Shown here: positions 18,119 through 27,912 of the stretch, piece by piece
How the letters are laid out: the number at the start of each line of letters is the position of its first letter
Numbering within the stretch: position 1 is the stretch's first letter
NCBI GenBank assembly: GCA_002632325.1
Contig: NSJK01000009.1
Location: forward strand, 62,001 to 126,000
From: Lysobacterales bacterium
GTDB lineage: Bacteria > Pseudomonadota > Gammaproteobacteria > Xanthomonadales > Rhodanobacteraceae
Reading direction: 5' to 3'
Length of the DNA: 64,000 nt
Program-made: the position numbers and the translations under genes
The notes under the pieces: generated by a model
Database searches by the model: none
Told to the model about the DNA's origin: nothing
The model's input: the letters and a program-made list of their open reading frames with translations, nothing else

Positions 18119-18658
18119 ATGACGCGTCTTGAGAAAATCTACAAAGAACAGGTCGTGCCGAAGCTGACCGAACGCTTCAAGTACACCAACCCGATGCAGG
18201 TTCCGCGCCTGTCCAAGATCACGCTCAACATGGGCGTGGGCGAGGCGGTGGGCAACAAGAAGATCCTGGAAAACGCTGTTGCCGACATGGTCAAGATCGC
18301 AGGTCAAAAGCCGATCGTGACGATGACCAAGAAGGCGCATGCGACCTTCAAGATCCGCGAGAACTGGCCAATCGGCTGCAAGGTCACCCTGCGCCGTGCG
18401 CAGATGTTCGAGTTTCTCGATCGTCTGATCAACATCGCACTGCCGCGCGTGCGCGATTTCCGCGGCATCTCCGGTCGTTCGTTCGACGGACGCGGCAATT
18501 TCAACATGGGCATCAAGGAACAGATCATCTTTCCGGAGATCGATTTCGACCAGATCGACGCCCTGCGCGGCATGGACATCGCGATCACCACGACCGCCCG
18601 CACCAACGAGGAAGCCAAGGCGTTGCTCGAAGCCTTCAGCTTCCCGTTCCGCAACTAA
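18119..18658 (+). CDS. rplE: 50S ribosomal protein L5
   Basis: 179 aa, exactly E. coli length. Binds 5S rRNA and contacts P-site t[43 protein letters not shown] and [20 protein letters not shown] mark the family. In E. coli S8 represses spc translation near this start; I see no equally clear S8-like structure in the 11-base gap here. Confidence 0.99.
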   Translation: MTRLEKIYKEQVVPKLTERFKYTNPMQVPRLSKITLNMGVGEAVGNKKILENAVADMVKIAGQKPIVTMTKKAHATFKIRENWPIGCKVTLRRAQMFEFLDRLINIALPRVRDFRGISGRSFDGRGNFNMGIKEQIIFPEIDFDQIDALRGMDIAITTTARTNEEAKALLEAFSFPFRN

Positions 18659-18672
18659 GCGTAGGAACACTC

Positions 18673-18978
18673 ATGGCCAAGCGTTCAATGATCAACCGCG
18701 ACATCAAGCGCACCAAGCTGGTGAAGCGCCATGCCGCCAAGCGTGCCGAGCTCAAGAAGATCGTCTCGAGCACGACCGCTTCCTACGACGACAAGATGGC
18801 TGCGGCGGTGAAGCTGCAGAAGTTGCCGCGTGATTCGAGTCCGGCGCGTCAGCGCAACCGCTGCGAACTGACCGGCCGCTCGCGCGGCGTGTACAAGAAG
18901 TTCGGTCTTGCCCGCCACAAGCTGCGCGAAGCCACCATGCGTGGTGACGTGCCGGGGCTGCGCAAGGCCAGTTGGTAA
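18673..18978 (+). CDS. rpsN: 30S ribosomal protein S14 (zinc-free form)
   Basis: 101 aa, the long type of S14. [20 protein letters not shown] and [20 protein letters not shown] are present; only one Cys remains in the region where C+ forms have a CxxC...CxxC zinc site, so it does not bind zinc. The C-terminus [11 protein letters not shown] is standard. A dispersed repeat follows. Confidence 0.98.
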   Translation: MAKRSMINRDIKRTKLVKRHAAKRAELKKIVSSTTASYDDKMAAAVKLQKLPRDSSPARQRNRCELTGRSRGVYKKFGLARHKLREATMRGDVPGLRKASW

Positions 18979-18982
18979 ACAA

Positions 18983-19060
18983 GACGGGAACAGGGCGCAG
19001 GCATTGGGAAACCGCACTGATGTGCTTCCCGATTTCCGGCTCCCGATCCCCGATTCCCGC
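18983..19060. repeat. attcccg-type intergenic repeat, copy 2 (rpsN-rpsH gap)
   Basis: Shares with copy 1 (2097-2209) the left arm gggaa...gggaaaccgc, the core gatgtgc, and the right arm with cgatttcc and a terminal cgattcccg. It is about 35 bases shorter than copy 1. It sits in a 116-base gap in the middle of the spc operon and has no T-tract, so it must be tolerated by read-through transcription. Confidence 0.7.
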
Positions 19061-19094
19061 ACCAGCGGATATCGATGCAGACAGGAATTGAAAC

Positions 19095-19490
19095 ATGAGC
19101 ATGACTGATCCCATCGCCGACATGTTTACGCGCATTCGCAATGCGCAAGCCACGGGCAAGCGTGCCGTGGTGATGCCGGCGTCCCGCGTCAAGAAGGCCA
19201 TCGCCACCTTGCTCAAGGACGAAGGCTACGTGGCCGACGTGCAGTCGACGACTGTCGAAGGCAAGGCCAAGCTTGAAATCGCTCTCAAGTATTACGAAGG
19301 CAAGCCGGTCATCGAGCGCATCGAGCGCGTCAGCCGTTCGGGCCTGCGTGTGTATCGCGGCAAGAGCGAGCTGCCAAAGATCCTCAATGGTCTGGGCATC
19401 TCCATCGTATCCACCTCGTCCGGCATCATGACCGACGCGCAGGCCCGCAAGAAGGGACTGGGCGGCGAAGTCATCGGCCTGGTCGCCTAA
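19095..19490 (+). CDS. rpsH: 30S ribosomal protein S8
   Basis: 131 aa. Begins [20 protein letters not shown] as in E. coli (a second in-frame ATG at 19101 is less likely); ends with the signature [21 protein letters not shown]8 binds helix 21 of 16S rRNA and in enterobacteria autoregulates the spc operon. caggaa precedes the start. Confidence 0.99.
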   Translation: MSMTDPIADMFTRIRNAQATGKRAVVMPASRVKKAIATLLKDEGYVADVQSTTVEGKAKLEIALKYYEGKPVIERIERVSRSGLRVYRGKSELPKILNGLGISIVSTSSGIMTDAQARKKGLGGEVIGLVA

Positions 19491-19509
19491 GGTTTCTTGG
19501 AGGAATCAC

Positions 19510-20037
19510 ATGTCACGCGTTGCCAAGAAGCCGATCAGCCTGCCCAAGGGCGTCGAGTGTCAGGTCAAGTCCGATGCGATCACCGTGAAGGGGCCGAAAG
19601 GCAGCCTGTCGATCGCGGCGATGTCGGGCGTTGACGTTGCCGTCGATGGCGGTGCCATCAAACTCAGTGCCAAGCAAGCCGACAGCATCAAGCTGGCGGG
19701 GACCGCGCGCGCACTGCTCAACAACATGGTCACCGGCGTCAGCGAAGGTTTTTCGCGCAAGTTGGAGCTGGTCGGCGTGGGTTTCCGTGCCGCGCTGCAG
19801 GGCAAGGATCTGAATCTGACGCTCGGATTTTCGCATCCGATCGTGTTCAAGGCGCCCGAGGGCATCACGATCACCGTGCCGGCCCAGACCGAAATCCTGA
19901 TCGCTGGTGCTGACAAGCAGCAGGTTGGCGAAGTTGCCGCCAAGATCCGTGGATTCCGTCCGCCGGAACCCTACAAGGGCAAGGGCGTGCGTTACTCGGG
20001 TGAGAAGATCACCCTCAAAGAAGCCAAGAAGGCATGA
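19510..20037 (+). CDS. rplF: 50S ribosomal protein L6
   Basis: 175 aa with two tandem L6 folds. [40 protein letters not shown] and the C-terminal signature [17 protein letters not shown] are visible. TGGAGGAA precedes the ATG. Located at the factor-binding site near the sarcin-ricin loop. Confidence 0.99.
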   Translation: MSRVAKKPISLPKGVECQVKSDAITVKGPKGSLSIAAMSGVDVAVDGGAIKLSAKQADSIKLAGTARALLNNMVTGVSEGFSRKLELVGVGFRAALQGKDLNLTLGFSHPIVFKAPEGITITVPAQTEILIAGADKQQVGEVAAKIRGFRPPEPYKGKGVRYSGEKITLKEAKKA

Positions 20038-20168
20038 TGCGCGACCCGCGCCAGGAACCGGCCCGAAAGGCCGTGTTCCGCAGCGGGAAGCAGCCGATCC
20101 GTTTCTCACTAGAGTAGTCCGGTCAGGATGGCCGGTCCGACAGATCCGGGATGGATCATGGAGGCAAG

Positions 20169-20522
20169 GTGGAAAAGAACAACGCAAGACTGCGCCGCGC
20201 CAAGACCACGCGCGCACACATTCGCACGCTGGGCGTGCCGCGCCTTTCGGTTCATCGCAGCGCGCAGCACATCTACGCGCAGGTTCAGAGCGCCGATGGC
20301 AGCAAGGTCATTGCCGCCGCTTCGACGCTGCAGAAGGTGATCAAGGACGGCATCAAGGGCACCAAGAACAAGGCCGCCGCCGCTGCTGTCGGCAAGGCCG
20401 TGGCCGAGGCGGCGCTCAAGGCCGGTATTGATACGGTTGCCTTTGATCGTTCGGGTTTCCGCTATCACGGCCGCGTCCAGGCGCTGGCCGATGCGGCACG
20501 CGAAGCAGGTCTGAAGTTCTGA
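20169..20522 (+). CDS. rplR: 50S ribosomal protein L18
   Basis: 117 aa from GTG 20169, the E. coli length, giving [25 protein letters not shown] ends four bases before this GTG. An in-frame ATG at 20151 would add six residues but has no Shine-Dalgarno and would include the GGAGG as codons. L18 binds 5S r[23 protein letters not shown] and [19 protein letters not shown] are family core. Confidence 0.93.
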   Translation: MEKNNARLRRAKTTRAHIRTLGVPRLSVHRSAQHIYAQVQSADGSKVIAAASTLQKVIKDGIKGTKNKAAAAAVGKAVAEAALKAGIDTVAFDRSGFRYHGRVQALADAAREAGLKF

Positions 20523-20660
20523 AGCACTTGGTTCGGGAATTGATCGAGCAACAACGCTGCCTTCGATTCCGCCGCAATTGATTGACACCCAATACAACAA
20601 CTCCAAGCGGCCCAGCCGCAAGCAGAAGTCCGCACCCAAGGGGCGGCACACAGGTGAAGC

Positions 20661-21176
20661 ATGGCAACCAACAACAACGAACGTGAAAACAGCGATGGCT
20701 TCCTCGAGAAGCTGATCGCCGTCAACCGCGTGGCCAAGACCGTCAAGGGCGGTCGGCAAATGAGCTTTACCGCTCTGACCGTGGTCGGCGACGGTGAAGG
20801 TCGCGTCGGCTTCGGTTATGGCAAGGCGCGTGAAGTGCCGGTCGCCATTTCCAAGGCGATGGAGCGCGCACGCAAGGGCATGATCAAGGTGCAGCTCAAC
20901 AATGGCACGCTGTTCCATGCGGTCAAGGCCAACCATGGCGCGGCGCGTGTGTTCATGCAGCCGGCATCGGAAGGTACCGGCGTGATCGCCGGTGGTGCCA
21001 TGCGCGCGGTGCTCGAAGTGGTCGGCGTCAAGAACGTGCTCGCCAAGGCGGTGGGTTCGCGCAATCCGATCAATCTGGTGCGTGCAACGATCAATGGTCT
21101 GCAGGCGATGGTCTCGCCTGAGCGCATTGCGTCCAAGCGTGGCAAGTCGGTCGACGAGGTGCTCGGCAATGAGTAA
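20661..21176 (+). CDS. rpsE: 30S ribosomal protein S5
   Basis: 171 aa. S5 shapes the mRNA entry channel and affects fidelity. [20 protein letters not shown], the [20 protein letters not shown] double-stranded-RNA-binding-like domain and [18 protein letters not shown] are present. The loop where spectinomycin-resistance mutations arise (around [11 protein letters not shown]) is unaltered. aggtgaa precedes the start. Overlaps rpmD by 8 bases. Confidence 0.99.
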   Translation: MATNNNERENSDGFLEKLIAVNRVAKTVKGGRQMSFTALTVVGDGEGRVGFGYGKAREVPVAISKAMERARKGMIKVQLNNGTLFHAVKANHGAARVFMQPASEGTGVIAGGAMRAVLEVVGVKNVLAKAVGSRNPINLVRATINGLQAMVSPERIASKRGKSVDEVLGNE

Positions 21177-21375
21177 CAGCAAAGCCAAAGCAGGCAAGAC
21201 CATCCGTGTGCGCCTGTACAAGAGCATCAACAGCTGCCAGGGCCGCCATCGCATCAGCGTGCGCGCGCTCGGCCTGCGCAAGCTCAATGACGTGCGTGAA
21301 CTGGTCGATTCGCCGTCGGTGCGTGGCCTGATCAATCAGGTCAGCTACCTCGTCCGCATCGAAGAAAGCGCCTAA
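21169..21375 (+). CDS. rpmD: 50S ribosomal protein L30
   Basis: 68 aa, starting ATG 21169 inside the last codons of rpsE, with GAGG (21156-21159) nine bases before it. [38 protein letters not shown] and [14 protein letters not shown] are the L30 core. Slightly longer at the N-terminus than the 59-residue E. coli protein. Confidence 0.97.
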   Translation: MSNSKAKAGKTIRVRLYKSINSCQGRHRISVRALGLRKLNDVRELVDSPSVRGLINQVSYLVRIEESA

Positions 21376-21404
21376 GCGCGCGACAGCATCGGGAGTCTCA
21401 ACTC

Positions 21405-21839
21405 ATGCGTCTCAATACACTCAAGTCCGCACCCGGCGCCCGCAAGGATGGCGTTCGCGTTGGTCGCGGCATTGGCTCCGGACTGGGCAAGACCGCGGGT
21501 CGTGGCCACAAGGGCCAGTTCGCACGCTCGGGCAAGGGCAAGGTCAAGGCCGGCTTCGAAGGCGGTCAGATGCCGCTGCAGCGTCGTCTGCCCAAGGTCG
21601 GTTTTCGCTCGAAGATGGCCCATGAAGTCAGCGAAGTGCTGCTCTATCAGCTCGAGTCACTCAAGCTCGACGTGGTGGATTTTGCCGCACTCAAGGCCGC
21701 CGGTCTGGTGACCACCCGCGCCGAGCGCGCCAAGGTCGTCAAGAAGGGCGAAATCAAGCGTGCACTCAAGCTCAAGGGCATCGCGGTGACCGCGGGCGCC
21801 AAGGCGGCGATCGAAGCTGCCGGCGGCAGCGTGGAGTAA
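21405..21839 (+). CDS. rplO: 50S ribosomal protein L15
   Basis: 144 aa, E. coli length. The glycine- and lysine-rich N-terminal extension that threads into 23S rRNA ([20 protein letters not shown]) and [18 protein letters not shown] are clear. A late-assembly protein of the 50S core. GGGAG precedes the start; secY follows after 3 bases. Confidence 0.99.
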   Translation: MRLNTLKSAPGARKDGVRVGRGIGSGLGKTAGRGHKGQFARSGKGKVKAGFEGGQMPLQRRLPKVGFRSKMAHEVSEVLLYQLESLKLDVVDFAALKAAGLVTTRAERAKVVKKGEIKRALKLKGIAVTAGAKAAIEAAGGSVE

Positions 21840-21842
21840 GCA

Positions 21843-23153
21843 GTGGCGACACAGTCCAACCCGCTGGCCTCACTGGGCAAGCTGAGCGAACTCAAGCAGC
21901 GTCTGCTGTTCGTGGTCGGCGCGCTGGTCGTGTTCCGCCTGGGCTCGTTCATTCCGCTTCCCGGGGTGGATCCGGCCAAGATGGCGGAGCTGATCGGTCG
22001 CTCGGGCGGACTGCTCGACATGTTCAACATGTTCTCGGGCGGCGCGCTCGAGCGCATGTCGGTGTTTGCGCTGGGCGTGATTCCCTACATCTCGGCCTCG
22101 ATCATCGTGCAGATGTTTGCGGCGGTGATCCCGAGCTGGCAGGCCTTGCGCAAGGAAGGTGAATCGGGACGGCGTACCCTCACCAACTACACGCGCGCAG
22201 GTACGGTGGCTCTTGCGCTGTTCCAATCTTTCGGCGTTGCGACAATGCTGCAGCAGCAGGGCGGCGTCGTGATTGCCGGTGGGCCCAGCTTCGTGCTGAC
22301 GACCGTCGTCGGCCTCACCGCAGGTACCCTGTTCCTCATGTGGCTGGGCGAGCAGATCACCGAGCGTGGCGTCGGCAACGGTATTTCGCTGCTGATCTTC
22401 GCCGGCATCGTGGCTGGGCTCCCGGCAGCGATCGTGCATACCCTGGGCATGGCGCAAAGTGGTGAGATGCCGGTGCTGCGTGTGCTGATCGTGTTTGCGC
22501 TGGTGTTGGCAGTGACTGCGTTCGTGGTGTTCGTTGAAAGCGGCCAGCGTCGCATCACCGTGAACTATGCGCGTCGTCAGGGCGGTGCGGGTCGTGCCTA
22601 CATGAACCAGACCTCGCATCTGCCGCTCAAGATCAACATGTCGGGCGTGATTCCGCCGATCTTCGCTTCGTCGCTTCTGATGTTTCCGGCGACTGCGGCG
22701 AGCTGGTTCAACAATGCCAATGAAATCCATTGGTTGCAGGTGCTGACCTCATCATTGGGCCCGGGCGAGCCGCTGCACATGCTGCTGTACGGCCTGATGA
22801 TCGTCATTTTCACCTACTTCTATACGGCGCTGACCTTCAATTCGCAGGAAACTGCGGACAACCTCAAGCGCTCGGGCGCCTTGATTCCGGGCCTGCGTCC
22901 GGGGCGGGCGACGGCCGACTACATCGACGCAGTGCTGACGCGCCTGACCGGCGCCGCCGCGATCTACCTGGTGGCGGTCTGCCTCATTCCTGATGTGCTG
23001 CGCAACGCCTGGCACGTGCCGTTCTACTTCGGTGGCACGTCCTTGCTGATCGTCGTTGTCGTGGTGATGGATTTCACGGCGCAGGTGCAGGCGCACCTCG
23101 TGTCACACCAATATGAAAGCCTGCTCAAGAAGGCCAACCTGCGCGGCCGCTGA
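21843..23153 (+). CDS. secY: Protein translocase channel subunit SecY
   Basis: 436 aa integral membrane protein with ten predicted transmembrane helices; core of the SecYEG translocon. Start is GTG with GGAG six bases upstream, in the rplO stop region. FIPLPGVDP, the plug region after TM1 ([19 protein letters not shown]), the C4 loop [15 protein letters not shown] and [20 protein letters not shown] are conserved. In E. coli rpmJ (L36) follows secY; the 111 bases after this gene do not encode L36, so rpmJ must be elsewhere. Confidence 0.99.
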   Translation: MATQSNPLASLGKLSELKQRLLFVVGALVVFRLGSFIPLPGVDPAKMAELIGRSGGLLDMFNMFSGGALERMSVFALGVIPYISASIIVQMFAAVIPSWQALRKEGESGRRTLTNYTRAGTVALALFQSFGVATMLQQQGGVVIAGGPSFVLTTVVGLTAGTLFLMWLGEQITERGVGNGISLLIFAGIVAGLPAAIVHTLGMAQSGEMPVLRVLIVFALVLAVTAFVVFVESGQRRITVNYARRQGGAGRAYMNQTSHLPLKINMSGVIPPIFASSLLMFPATAASWFNNANEIHWLQVLTSSLGPGEPLHMLLYGLMIVIFTYFYTALTFNSQETADNLKRSGALIPGLRPGRATADYIDAVLTRLTGAAAIYLVAVCLIPDVLRNAWHVPFYFGGTSLLIVVVVVMDFTAQVQAHLVSHQYESLLKKANLRGR

Positions 23154-23188
23154 GCGGTTGCCGGGTAGGGCGGTATCAGAGCAGGGGG

Positions 23189-23223
23189 TTTTCCGGAGAG
23201 CTTGACACCGCTATAATGTCAAG
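23189..23223 (+). promoter_or_regulatory. Candidate alpha-operon promoter with its -10 inside a palindrome
   Basis: A consensus -10, TATAAT (23212-23217), lies within the inverted repeat CTTGACA (23201-23207), 9 bases, TGTCAAG (23217-23223). The -35 for 17-base spacing would be TTTTCC (23189-23194), which is poor. The TTGACA in the left arm is only four bases from the -10 and cannot be its -35. The palindrome could be an operator for a repressor or activator of rpsM-rplQ, or chance. Confidence 0.5.
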
Positions 23224-23264
23224 TTCCCTGCGTATCCAGAGTCAGTTTTTGGAGATCATCTAGC

Positions 23265-23621
23265 ATGGCACGCATTGCGGGTGTCAATCTGCCGGTTCAG
23301 AAGCATGTCGTCATCGGCTTGCAGAGCATTTTCGGCGTCGGCCGTTCGCGGTCGAAGAAAGTTTGCGTGGACGCCGGGGTCAATCCGTCGACCAAGATCC
23401 GCGACCTCACCGAGGCCGAGGTCGACAAGCTTCGCCACGAAATCGCCAAGTTCACCGTCGAGGGCGACCTGCGTCGCGAAGTCGGCATCTCGATCAAGCG
23501 TCTGATCGATCTTGGCACCTACCGTGGCCTGCGCCATCGCCGCGGCTTGCCGCTGCGCGGTCAGCGCACGCGCACCAATGCACGCACCCGCAAGGGTCCG
23601 CGTCGCGCCATCAAGAAATAA
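23265..23621 (+). CDS. rpsM: 30S ribosomal protein S13
   Basis: 118 aa, E. coli length: [20 protein letters not shown], the helix-two-turn-helix region, and the basic tail [20 protein letters not shown] that contacts P-site tRNA. TTTTTGGAG precedes the ATG. First gene of the alpha operon. Confidence 0.99.
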   Translation: MARIAGVNLPVQKHVVIGLQSIFGVGRSRSKKVCVDAGVNPSTKIRDLTEAEVDKLRHEIAKFTVEGDLRREVGISIKRLIDLGTYRGLRHRRGLPLRGQRTRTNARTRKGPRRAIKK

Positions 23622-23702
23622 TTGCGCAAACCCGGCCGGGATGGCCGGTGTCATTCGACGACGAGGATCGGTCGTGCAGAACAATTCAGGAAATCCGGGC
23701 CA

Positions 23703-24095
23703 ATGAACAAACCCGCTGCGGTCAAAACCAAGAAGAAGGTCAAGCGCGTGGTGACGGATGCCGTCGCCCATGTGCAGGCTTCGTTCAACAACACGATCGT
23801 GACGATCACCGATCGCCAAGGCAATGCCCTGTCGTGGGCGACCGCAGGCGGCGCCGGCTTTCGCGGTTCGCGCAAGTCGACTCCGTTCGCGGCGCAGGTC
23901 GCCGCCGAGAAGGCCGCCCGCGTGGCTGCCGACTACGGCGTGAAGACCGTCGAAGTGCGCATCAAGGGCCCAGGCCCGGGTCGCGAATCGGCCGTGCGCT
24001 CGCTCAACAACGCGGGTTTCAAGGTCACCAACATCATCGACGTCACGCCGATTCCGCACAACGGCTGCCGCCCCCCCAAGAAGCGCAGGGTTTAA
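23703..24095 (+). CDS. rpsK: 30S ribosomal protein S11
   Basis: 130 aa from ATG 23703 (ggaaat upstream). The frame is open back to the rpsM stop, but this start gives the family N-terminus ([20 protein letters not shown]). [40 protein letters not shown] and [18 protein letters not shown] are diagnostic. S11 sits on the 30S platform and contacts mRNA at the E site. Confidence 0.99.
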   Translation: MNKPAAVKTKKKVKRVVTDAVAHVQASFNNTIVTITDRQGNALSWATAGGAGFRGSRKSTPFAAQVAAEKAARVAADYGVKTVEVRIKGPGPGRESAVRSLNNAGFKVTNIIDVTPIPHNGCRPPKKRRV

Positions 24096-24099
24096 TCGA

Positions 24100-24732
24100 A
24101 TGGCACGTTACATTGGACCCACCTGCAAGCTCGCGCGCCGCGAAGGCGCCGACCTCAGCCTCAAGAGCCCGGCGCGTGCGCTGGATTCCAAGTGCAAGAT
24201 CGAGAACAAGCCGGGCCAGCACGGTGCTGCCGGCGCCAAGCGTGGTCGCTTGTCCGACTACGGCGTGCAGTTGCGCGAGAAGCAGAAGGTCAAGCGCATC
24301 TACGGTTTGCTCGAGCGCCAGTTCAGCTCGTACTACAAGAAGGCATCGAGCCAGAAGGGCAATGCGGGTGAAAATCTGCTTCGCCTGCTCGAAGGGCGTC
24401 TGGACAACATCGTCTATCGCATGGGCTTTGCGGTGACGCGTGCGCAGGCTCGCCAGCTGGTGTCGCATGCGGCGGTTCGCGTGAACGGCAAGAAGGTCAA
24501 CCTGCCTTCTTACCAGGTTCGCCCGGGTGACGAGATCGCGCTGTCCGAGCGCGCCAAGAGCCAGCTGCGCGTGCAGGAATCGCTGACCGTCGCCCAGCAG
24601 ATGGATCTGATCCCGTCGTGGATCGAAGTCGATGCCAAGAAGGCCAGCGGCCAGCTCAAGGCGCTGCCGGAGCGTGCAGACCTGCCGTCCGACATCAACG
24701 AAAGCCTGATCATCGAGCTTTATTCGAAGTAA
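24100..24732 (+). CDS. rpsD: 30S ribosomal protein S4 (zinc-free form)
   Basis: 210 aa. [20 protein letters not shown] at the N-terminus; only two cysteines remain of the four-Cys zinc knuckle, so this is a C- paralogue type. The S4 RNA-binding domain [20 protein letters not shown] is intact. S4 nucleates the 30S body and represses the alpha operon in E. coli. Four bases after rpsK. Confidence 0.99.
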   Translation: MARYIGPTCKLARREGADLSLKSPARALDSKCKIENKPGQHGAAGAKRGRLSDYGVQLREKQKVKRIYGLLERQFSSYYKKASSQKGNAGENLLRLLEGRLDNIVYRMGFAVTRAQARQLVSHAAVRVNGKKVNLPSYQVRPGDEIALSERAKSQLRVQESLTVAQQMDLIPSWIEVDAKKASGQLKALPERADLPSDINESLIIELYSK

Positions 24733-24800
24733 GAAACTCCACGCGGGTTTCTGCGTTACCACTTCAATTGCGGAATCCGCGAGGATTCCTGGAGTTTGCA

Positions 24801-25799
24801 ATGTCAGGATCGTCCACCAACGTGCTGCGTCCGCGCGGCCTTCAAGTCGAGCGTATCGGCAGCGACCGCGCCAAGATCGTCGTCGAGCCGCTCGAGCGCG
24901 GCTTCGGCCACACGCTTGGCAATGCCTTGCGTCGAGTGCTGCTGTCGTCCATCCCGGGCTGCGCGATCATTGAGGTCGAGATCGACGGCGTGCTCCACGA
25001 GTACACCACGCTCGAAGGTCTGCAGGAAGACGTCATCGAGGTGTTGCTCAACCTCAAGGACATCGCGATTCGCATGCATGGCCAGGATGAGACCACGCTG
25101 AGCCTGAGCAAGAAGGGCAAGGGCGTGGTGACCGCCGCCGACATCAAGGTCGACCACTCGGTCGAGATCGTCAATCCCGATCACGTGATCTGCCATCTGA
25201 CCAAGGACATCGCGCTCAACATGCGCCTGAAGATCGCGCGCGGCGTCGGCTATCAGCCGGCCACGGCGCGTCGGCATCCCGACGACGAAGCCAGCCCGAT
25301 CGGTCGCCTGCAACTGGATGCTTCGTTCTCGCCGGTGCGTCGCGTGGCCTACAACGTAGAGAGCGCACGTCTGGAACAGCGCACCGACCTCGACAAGCTC
25401 GTGCTCGATGTCGACACCAATGGTGCGATCGATGCCGAAGACGCGGTGCGCAAGGCTGCCGAGATCCTGCAGGATCAGATCAGCGTGTTCGGCGATTTCG
25501 CCCGGCGCGAAAGCGTCGATGCGAAGGCCGACAAGAGTGGTGTCGATCCGGTGCTGCTGCGTCCGATCGACGATCTGGAGCTGACCGTGCGTTCGGCCAA
25601 CTGTCTCAAGGCCGAGAGCATCTACTACATCGGTGACCTCGTGCAGAAGACCGAAGTCGAACTGCTCAAGACGCCGAATCTGGGCAAGAAGTCGCTCACC
25701 GAAATCAAGGACGTGCTCTACCAGCGCGGCTTGCAGCTCGGCATGAAGCTTGACAGCTGGCCGCCGTCGGACCTCGTCCACGGCATGCAGATGGGTTGA
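24801..25799 (+). CDS. rpoA: RNA polymerase alpha subunit
   Basis: 332 aa (E. coli 329). ATG 24801 follows GGAG. The N-terminal dimerisation domain shows [20 protein letters not shown] and [20 protein letters not shown]. The C-terminal domain, which binds UP elements and activators, shows [20 protein letters not shown] and [19 protein letters not shown]. Lies between rpsD and rplQ as in other proteobacteria. Confidence 0.99.
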   Translation: MSGSSTNVLRPRGLQVERIGSDRAKIVVEPLERGFGHTLGNALRRVLLSSIPGCAIIEVEIDGVLHEYTTLEGLQEDVIEVLLNLKDIAIRMHGQDETTLSLSKKGKGVVTAADIKVDHSVEIVNPDHVICHLTKDIALNMRLKIARGVGYQPATARRHPDDEASPIGRLQLDASFSPVRRVAYNVESARLEQRTDLDKLVLDVDTNGAIDAEDAVRKAAEILQDQISVFGDFARRESVDAKADKSGVDPVLLRPIDDLELTVRSANCLKAESIYYIGDLVQKTEVELLKTPNLGKKSLTEIKDVLYQRGLQLGMKLDSWPPSDLVHGMQMG

Positions 25800-25808
25800 T
25801 TCGTTTCG

Positions 25809-25846
25809 CTGCGGTCGTACGGGGTCTTTTGCACGCACGACCGCAG
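25809..25846 (+). promoter_or_regulatory. Stem-loop after rpoA
   Basis: ctgcggtcgt (25809-25818) is the exact reverse complement of acgaccgcag (25837-25846), an 18-base loop between, with no T-tract after it. It begins ten bases after the rpoA stop in a 256-base gap. It may protect the rpoA 3' end or reduce read-through into rplQ. The rest of the gap shows no clear feature. Confidence 0.45.
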
Positions 25847-26055
25847 ATTGTTGGTGCGATCAAGTTTGATCGCCATCGCGGCCCCATTCGGTCGCGCGAA
25901 GTTGCGCAAGCGCCTTCGTTGATTCACATGGCGGCATTCGCCAGCCGCAATTCCACAACAGCCCGTTTTCGACAAGGCTGACAATCAGCGGGAAACCGCG
26001 GGATGCCGGATCCAATTGCCGGATTCCCATAACAATCAAGATCGAGGAATTCACC

Positions 26056-26445
26056 ATGCGCCACCAGAAATCCGGTCGCAAATTCAACCGCACGAGCAGC
26101 CATCGCGAAGCGATGTTCAAGAACATGGCTTCGTCGCTGTTCAAGCACGAGCTCATCCGCACCACCTTGCCCAAGGCCAAGGAACTGCGTCGCGTGGCCG
26201 AGCCGCTGATCACGCTTGCCAAGACCGATGGCGTGGCCAACCGTCGTCTCGCCTTCGCACGTCTGCGTGACAAGCAGGCGGTCGGCAAACTGTTCGTCGA
26301 ACTGGGCCCGCGTTATCGCGAGCGCAAGGGTGGTTACCTGCGCATCCTCAAGTGCGGCTTCCGTGCCGGTGACAATGCGCCGATGGCGTATGTCGAACTG
26401 GTTGACCGTCCGCGCAGCGATGCGGCGACGCCGGCAGAAGGGTGA
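26056..26445 (+). CDS. rplQ: 50S ribosomal protein L17
   Basis: 129 aa (E. coli 127): [40 protein letters not shown] and [25 protein letters not shown] precedes the start. Last gene of the alpha operon; an intrinsic terminator begins about 20 bases after the stop. Confidence 0.99.
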   Translation: MRHQKSGRKFNRTSSHREAMFKNMASSLFKHELIRTTLPKAKELRRVAEPLITLAKTDGVANRRLAFARLRDKQAVGKLFVELGPRYRERKGGYLRILKCGFRAGDNAPMAYVELVDRPRSDAATPAEG

Positions 26446-26459
26446 GCACGGATTCATCC

Positions 26460-27725
26460 ATGCCTGAAAAGCCCCGGCCTGTCCGGGGTTTTTCGTTTCT
26501 GGAGCGCGCTCGCGCGACCACGACGGAGACCTGGCTGCTCGCGCTGCTGTGCGGCATGTTCTACGCGGGCTGGATCATTGGTCTTCGTTGGCAGGCGGCG
26601 TATACCGACGAGATCATTCACTACGCGCAGATCTGGCTCTTCGCTCAGGGACAGTGGCGGGTGCTGTCCGATCTCACCACGATTCCCGGCTACCACCTTC
26701 TCGTGGCCGGACTCCTCGATGCTTCCGGTGCCGTCTCGCTTCAGGGGGCCAGACTGGTCAATGCACTGTTCGGCCTGAGTGCGGTGGCGGCCTTGCATGC
26801 CCTGCGCATGCGCTTGTGGCCAGGCACGCAGACGCTGGCGAGTGCGCAGTTGCTGTTGCTGCCGATCCTCGCGCCGCTGTTCTTCCTCGTCTACACCGAT
26901 GTGCTGGCACTGGCGTTGTTGCTGTGGGCGATCTGGGCCGCCGTGGTCGGGCGCCATTGGCTTGCCGCGATGTTCCTCACGGCTCTGGTTTGTGTGCGCC
27001 AGCACGAGATCGTCTGGGGTGGCTTGCTGGTCGCACTCGCGCTGCGCGATGCCGACATGCGCAGTCTGCTGCGGCAGTGGCGCTCAAGCGTGCTTGATCT
27101 GCTGCCTTACGGGTTGCCGCTGGCAGCATTTCTTGCGTTCTGGGCCGGTAATGGCTCGATTTCGCTGTCACGCAGTCAATCGGCGCTGCATCCGGATTTC
27201 AGTCTGCACGCGGGCAATCTCCTGTTTGCGCTGCTCGTGTTCGGCTTGCTTTTGCCGCTGCAGACCGTGCTTGGCTTCGTGACTGCCTGCCGCAGCTATT
27301 GGCGCAGGCCGTGGTTCGTGCCGAGTCTCATCTTGATCGCGGCCTGCTTCTGGTTCTGGTTTCGCGCAGACAACCCCTACAACGGCGCGTTTCCGCAACT
27401 GTATCTGCACAATCGCATTCCCTTGCTGATCGAGCAGAATGCGTGGCTGCGCGCTGCTGCCAGCGTGCTTGCCGCCGCGGTCGCCTGCAGCCTTGCCGTG
27501 ACGCGATTGCGACCGGCACGTGCCGCGTGGCTGTTCGGATTCTCGGCGCTGTTTCTGGCTGCCTCATGGCTGGTCGAGCTACGCTACGTGATGGTGCCGA
27601 TCGTGGTCTGGCTCGCGCTGCGCGAACAGCGTGGGCGGCTGGTCGAGTGGCTCACGTTCGGATATTGGGCGCTGCTGTCCTGTTGGTTGTTGCAGGCCAT
27701 CCTTGCGCACAGCCTGTTTCTGTGA
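26460..27725 (+). CDS. DIE2/ALG10-like membrane glycosyltransferase
   Basis: 421 aa from ATG 26460 (GTG 26442, overlapping the rplQ stop, is the alternative). About 10-12 hydrophobic segments. Features resemble eukaryotic ALG10 (GT-C alpha-1,2-glucosyltransferase, CAZy GT59): an early loop with TDEIIHYAQ (D50, E51, H54) and TTIPGYHLL, then RQHEIVWGG and ASWLVELRYVMVPIVVWLAL, which parallels the ALG10 LxEFRYxxxP signature. The acceptor in bacteria is unknown; a polyprenyl-linked sugar is likely by analogy. The alpha-operon terminator lies in its first codons, so the true start or promoter is uncertain; the in-frame ATG at the CGMFYAGW segment is a shorter option. Confidence 0.75.
   Translation: MPEKPRPVRGFSFLERARATTTETWLLALLCGMFYAGWIIGLRWQAAYTDEIIHYAQIWLFAQGQWRVLSDLTTIPGYHLLVAGLLDASGAVSLQGARLVNALFGLSAVAALHALRMRLWPGTQTLASAQLLLLPILAPLFFLVYTDVLALALLLWAIWAAVVGRHWLAAMFLTALVCVRQHEIVWGGLLVALALRDADMRSLLRQWRSSVLDLLPYGLPLAAFLAFWAGNGSISLSRSQSALHPDFSLHAGNLLFALLVFGLLLPLQTVLGFVTACRSYWRRPWFVPSLILIAACFWFWFRADNPYNGAFPQLYLHNRIPLLIEQNAWLRAAASVLAAAVACSLAVTRLRPARAAWLFGFSALFLAASWLVELRYVMVPIVVWLALREQRGRLVEWLTFGYWALLSCWLLQAILAHSLFL
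26467..26493 (+). terminator. Intrinsic terminator of the alpha operon
   Basis: aaaag, CCCCGG (26472-26477), loop cctgt, CCGGGG (26483-26488), then tttttc. The A-tract before and T-tract after give a textbook rho-independent terminator. It overlaps codons 3-11 of the next open reading frame, so transcription from rplQ should mostly stop before that gene. Confidence 0.9.
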
Positions 27726-27850
27726 CGGCGCGCACAACGCCGTGGTTCTTGCCGCATCGCTTGCGCACTTCTTCACGATTCAGCGGTCACAGCTGCCGGG
27801 CGTCCACGGACCCGACTCACGAAGCTGGGCGGCGATTCAGGATTGAGGTT

Positions 27851-27874
27851 CTGCCGCCAGCGGTTTGGCGGCAG
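27851..27874. other. Stem-loop upstream of dsbB
   Basis: ctgccgcca, loop gcggtt, tggcggcag: a perfect 9-bp stem with no T-tract, in the 187-base gap between the ALG10-like gene and dsbB. Either a weak 3' end signal for the first gene or an element in the dsbB promoter region. Confidence 0.4.
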
Positions 27875-27912
27875 CCTGCTAGACTTGTGCGTTGTGGTTG
27901 CCTGGAGTCCAC

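Noticed and set aside
23202..23217. TTGACA plus TATAAT read as one sigma-70 promoter
   Set aside because: Only four bases separate them, far too few. I kept the -10 alone and treated TTGACA as part of the palindrome.
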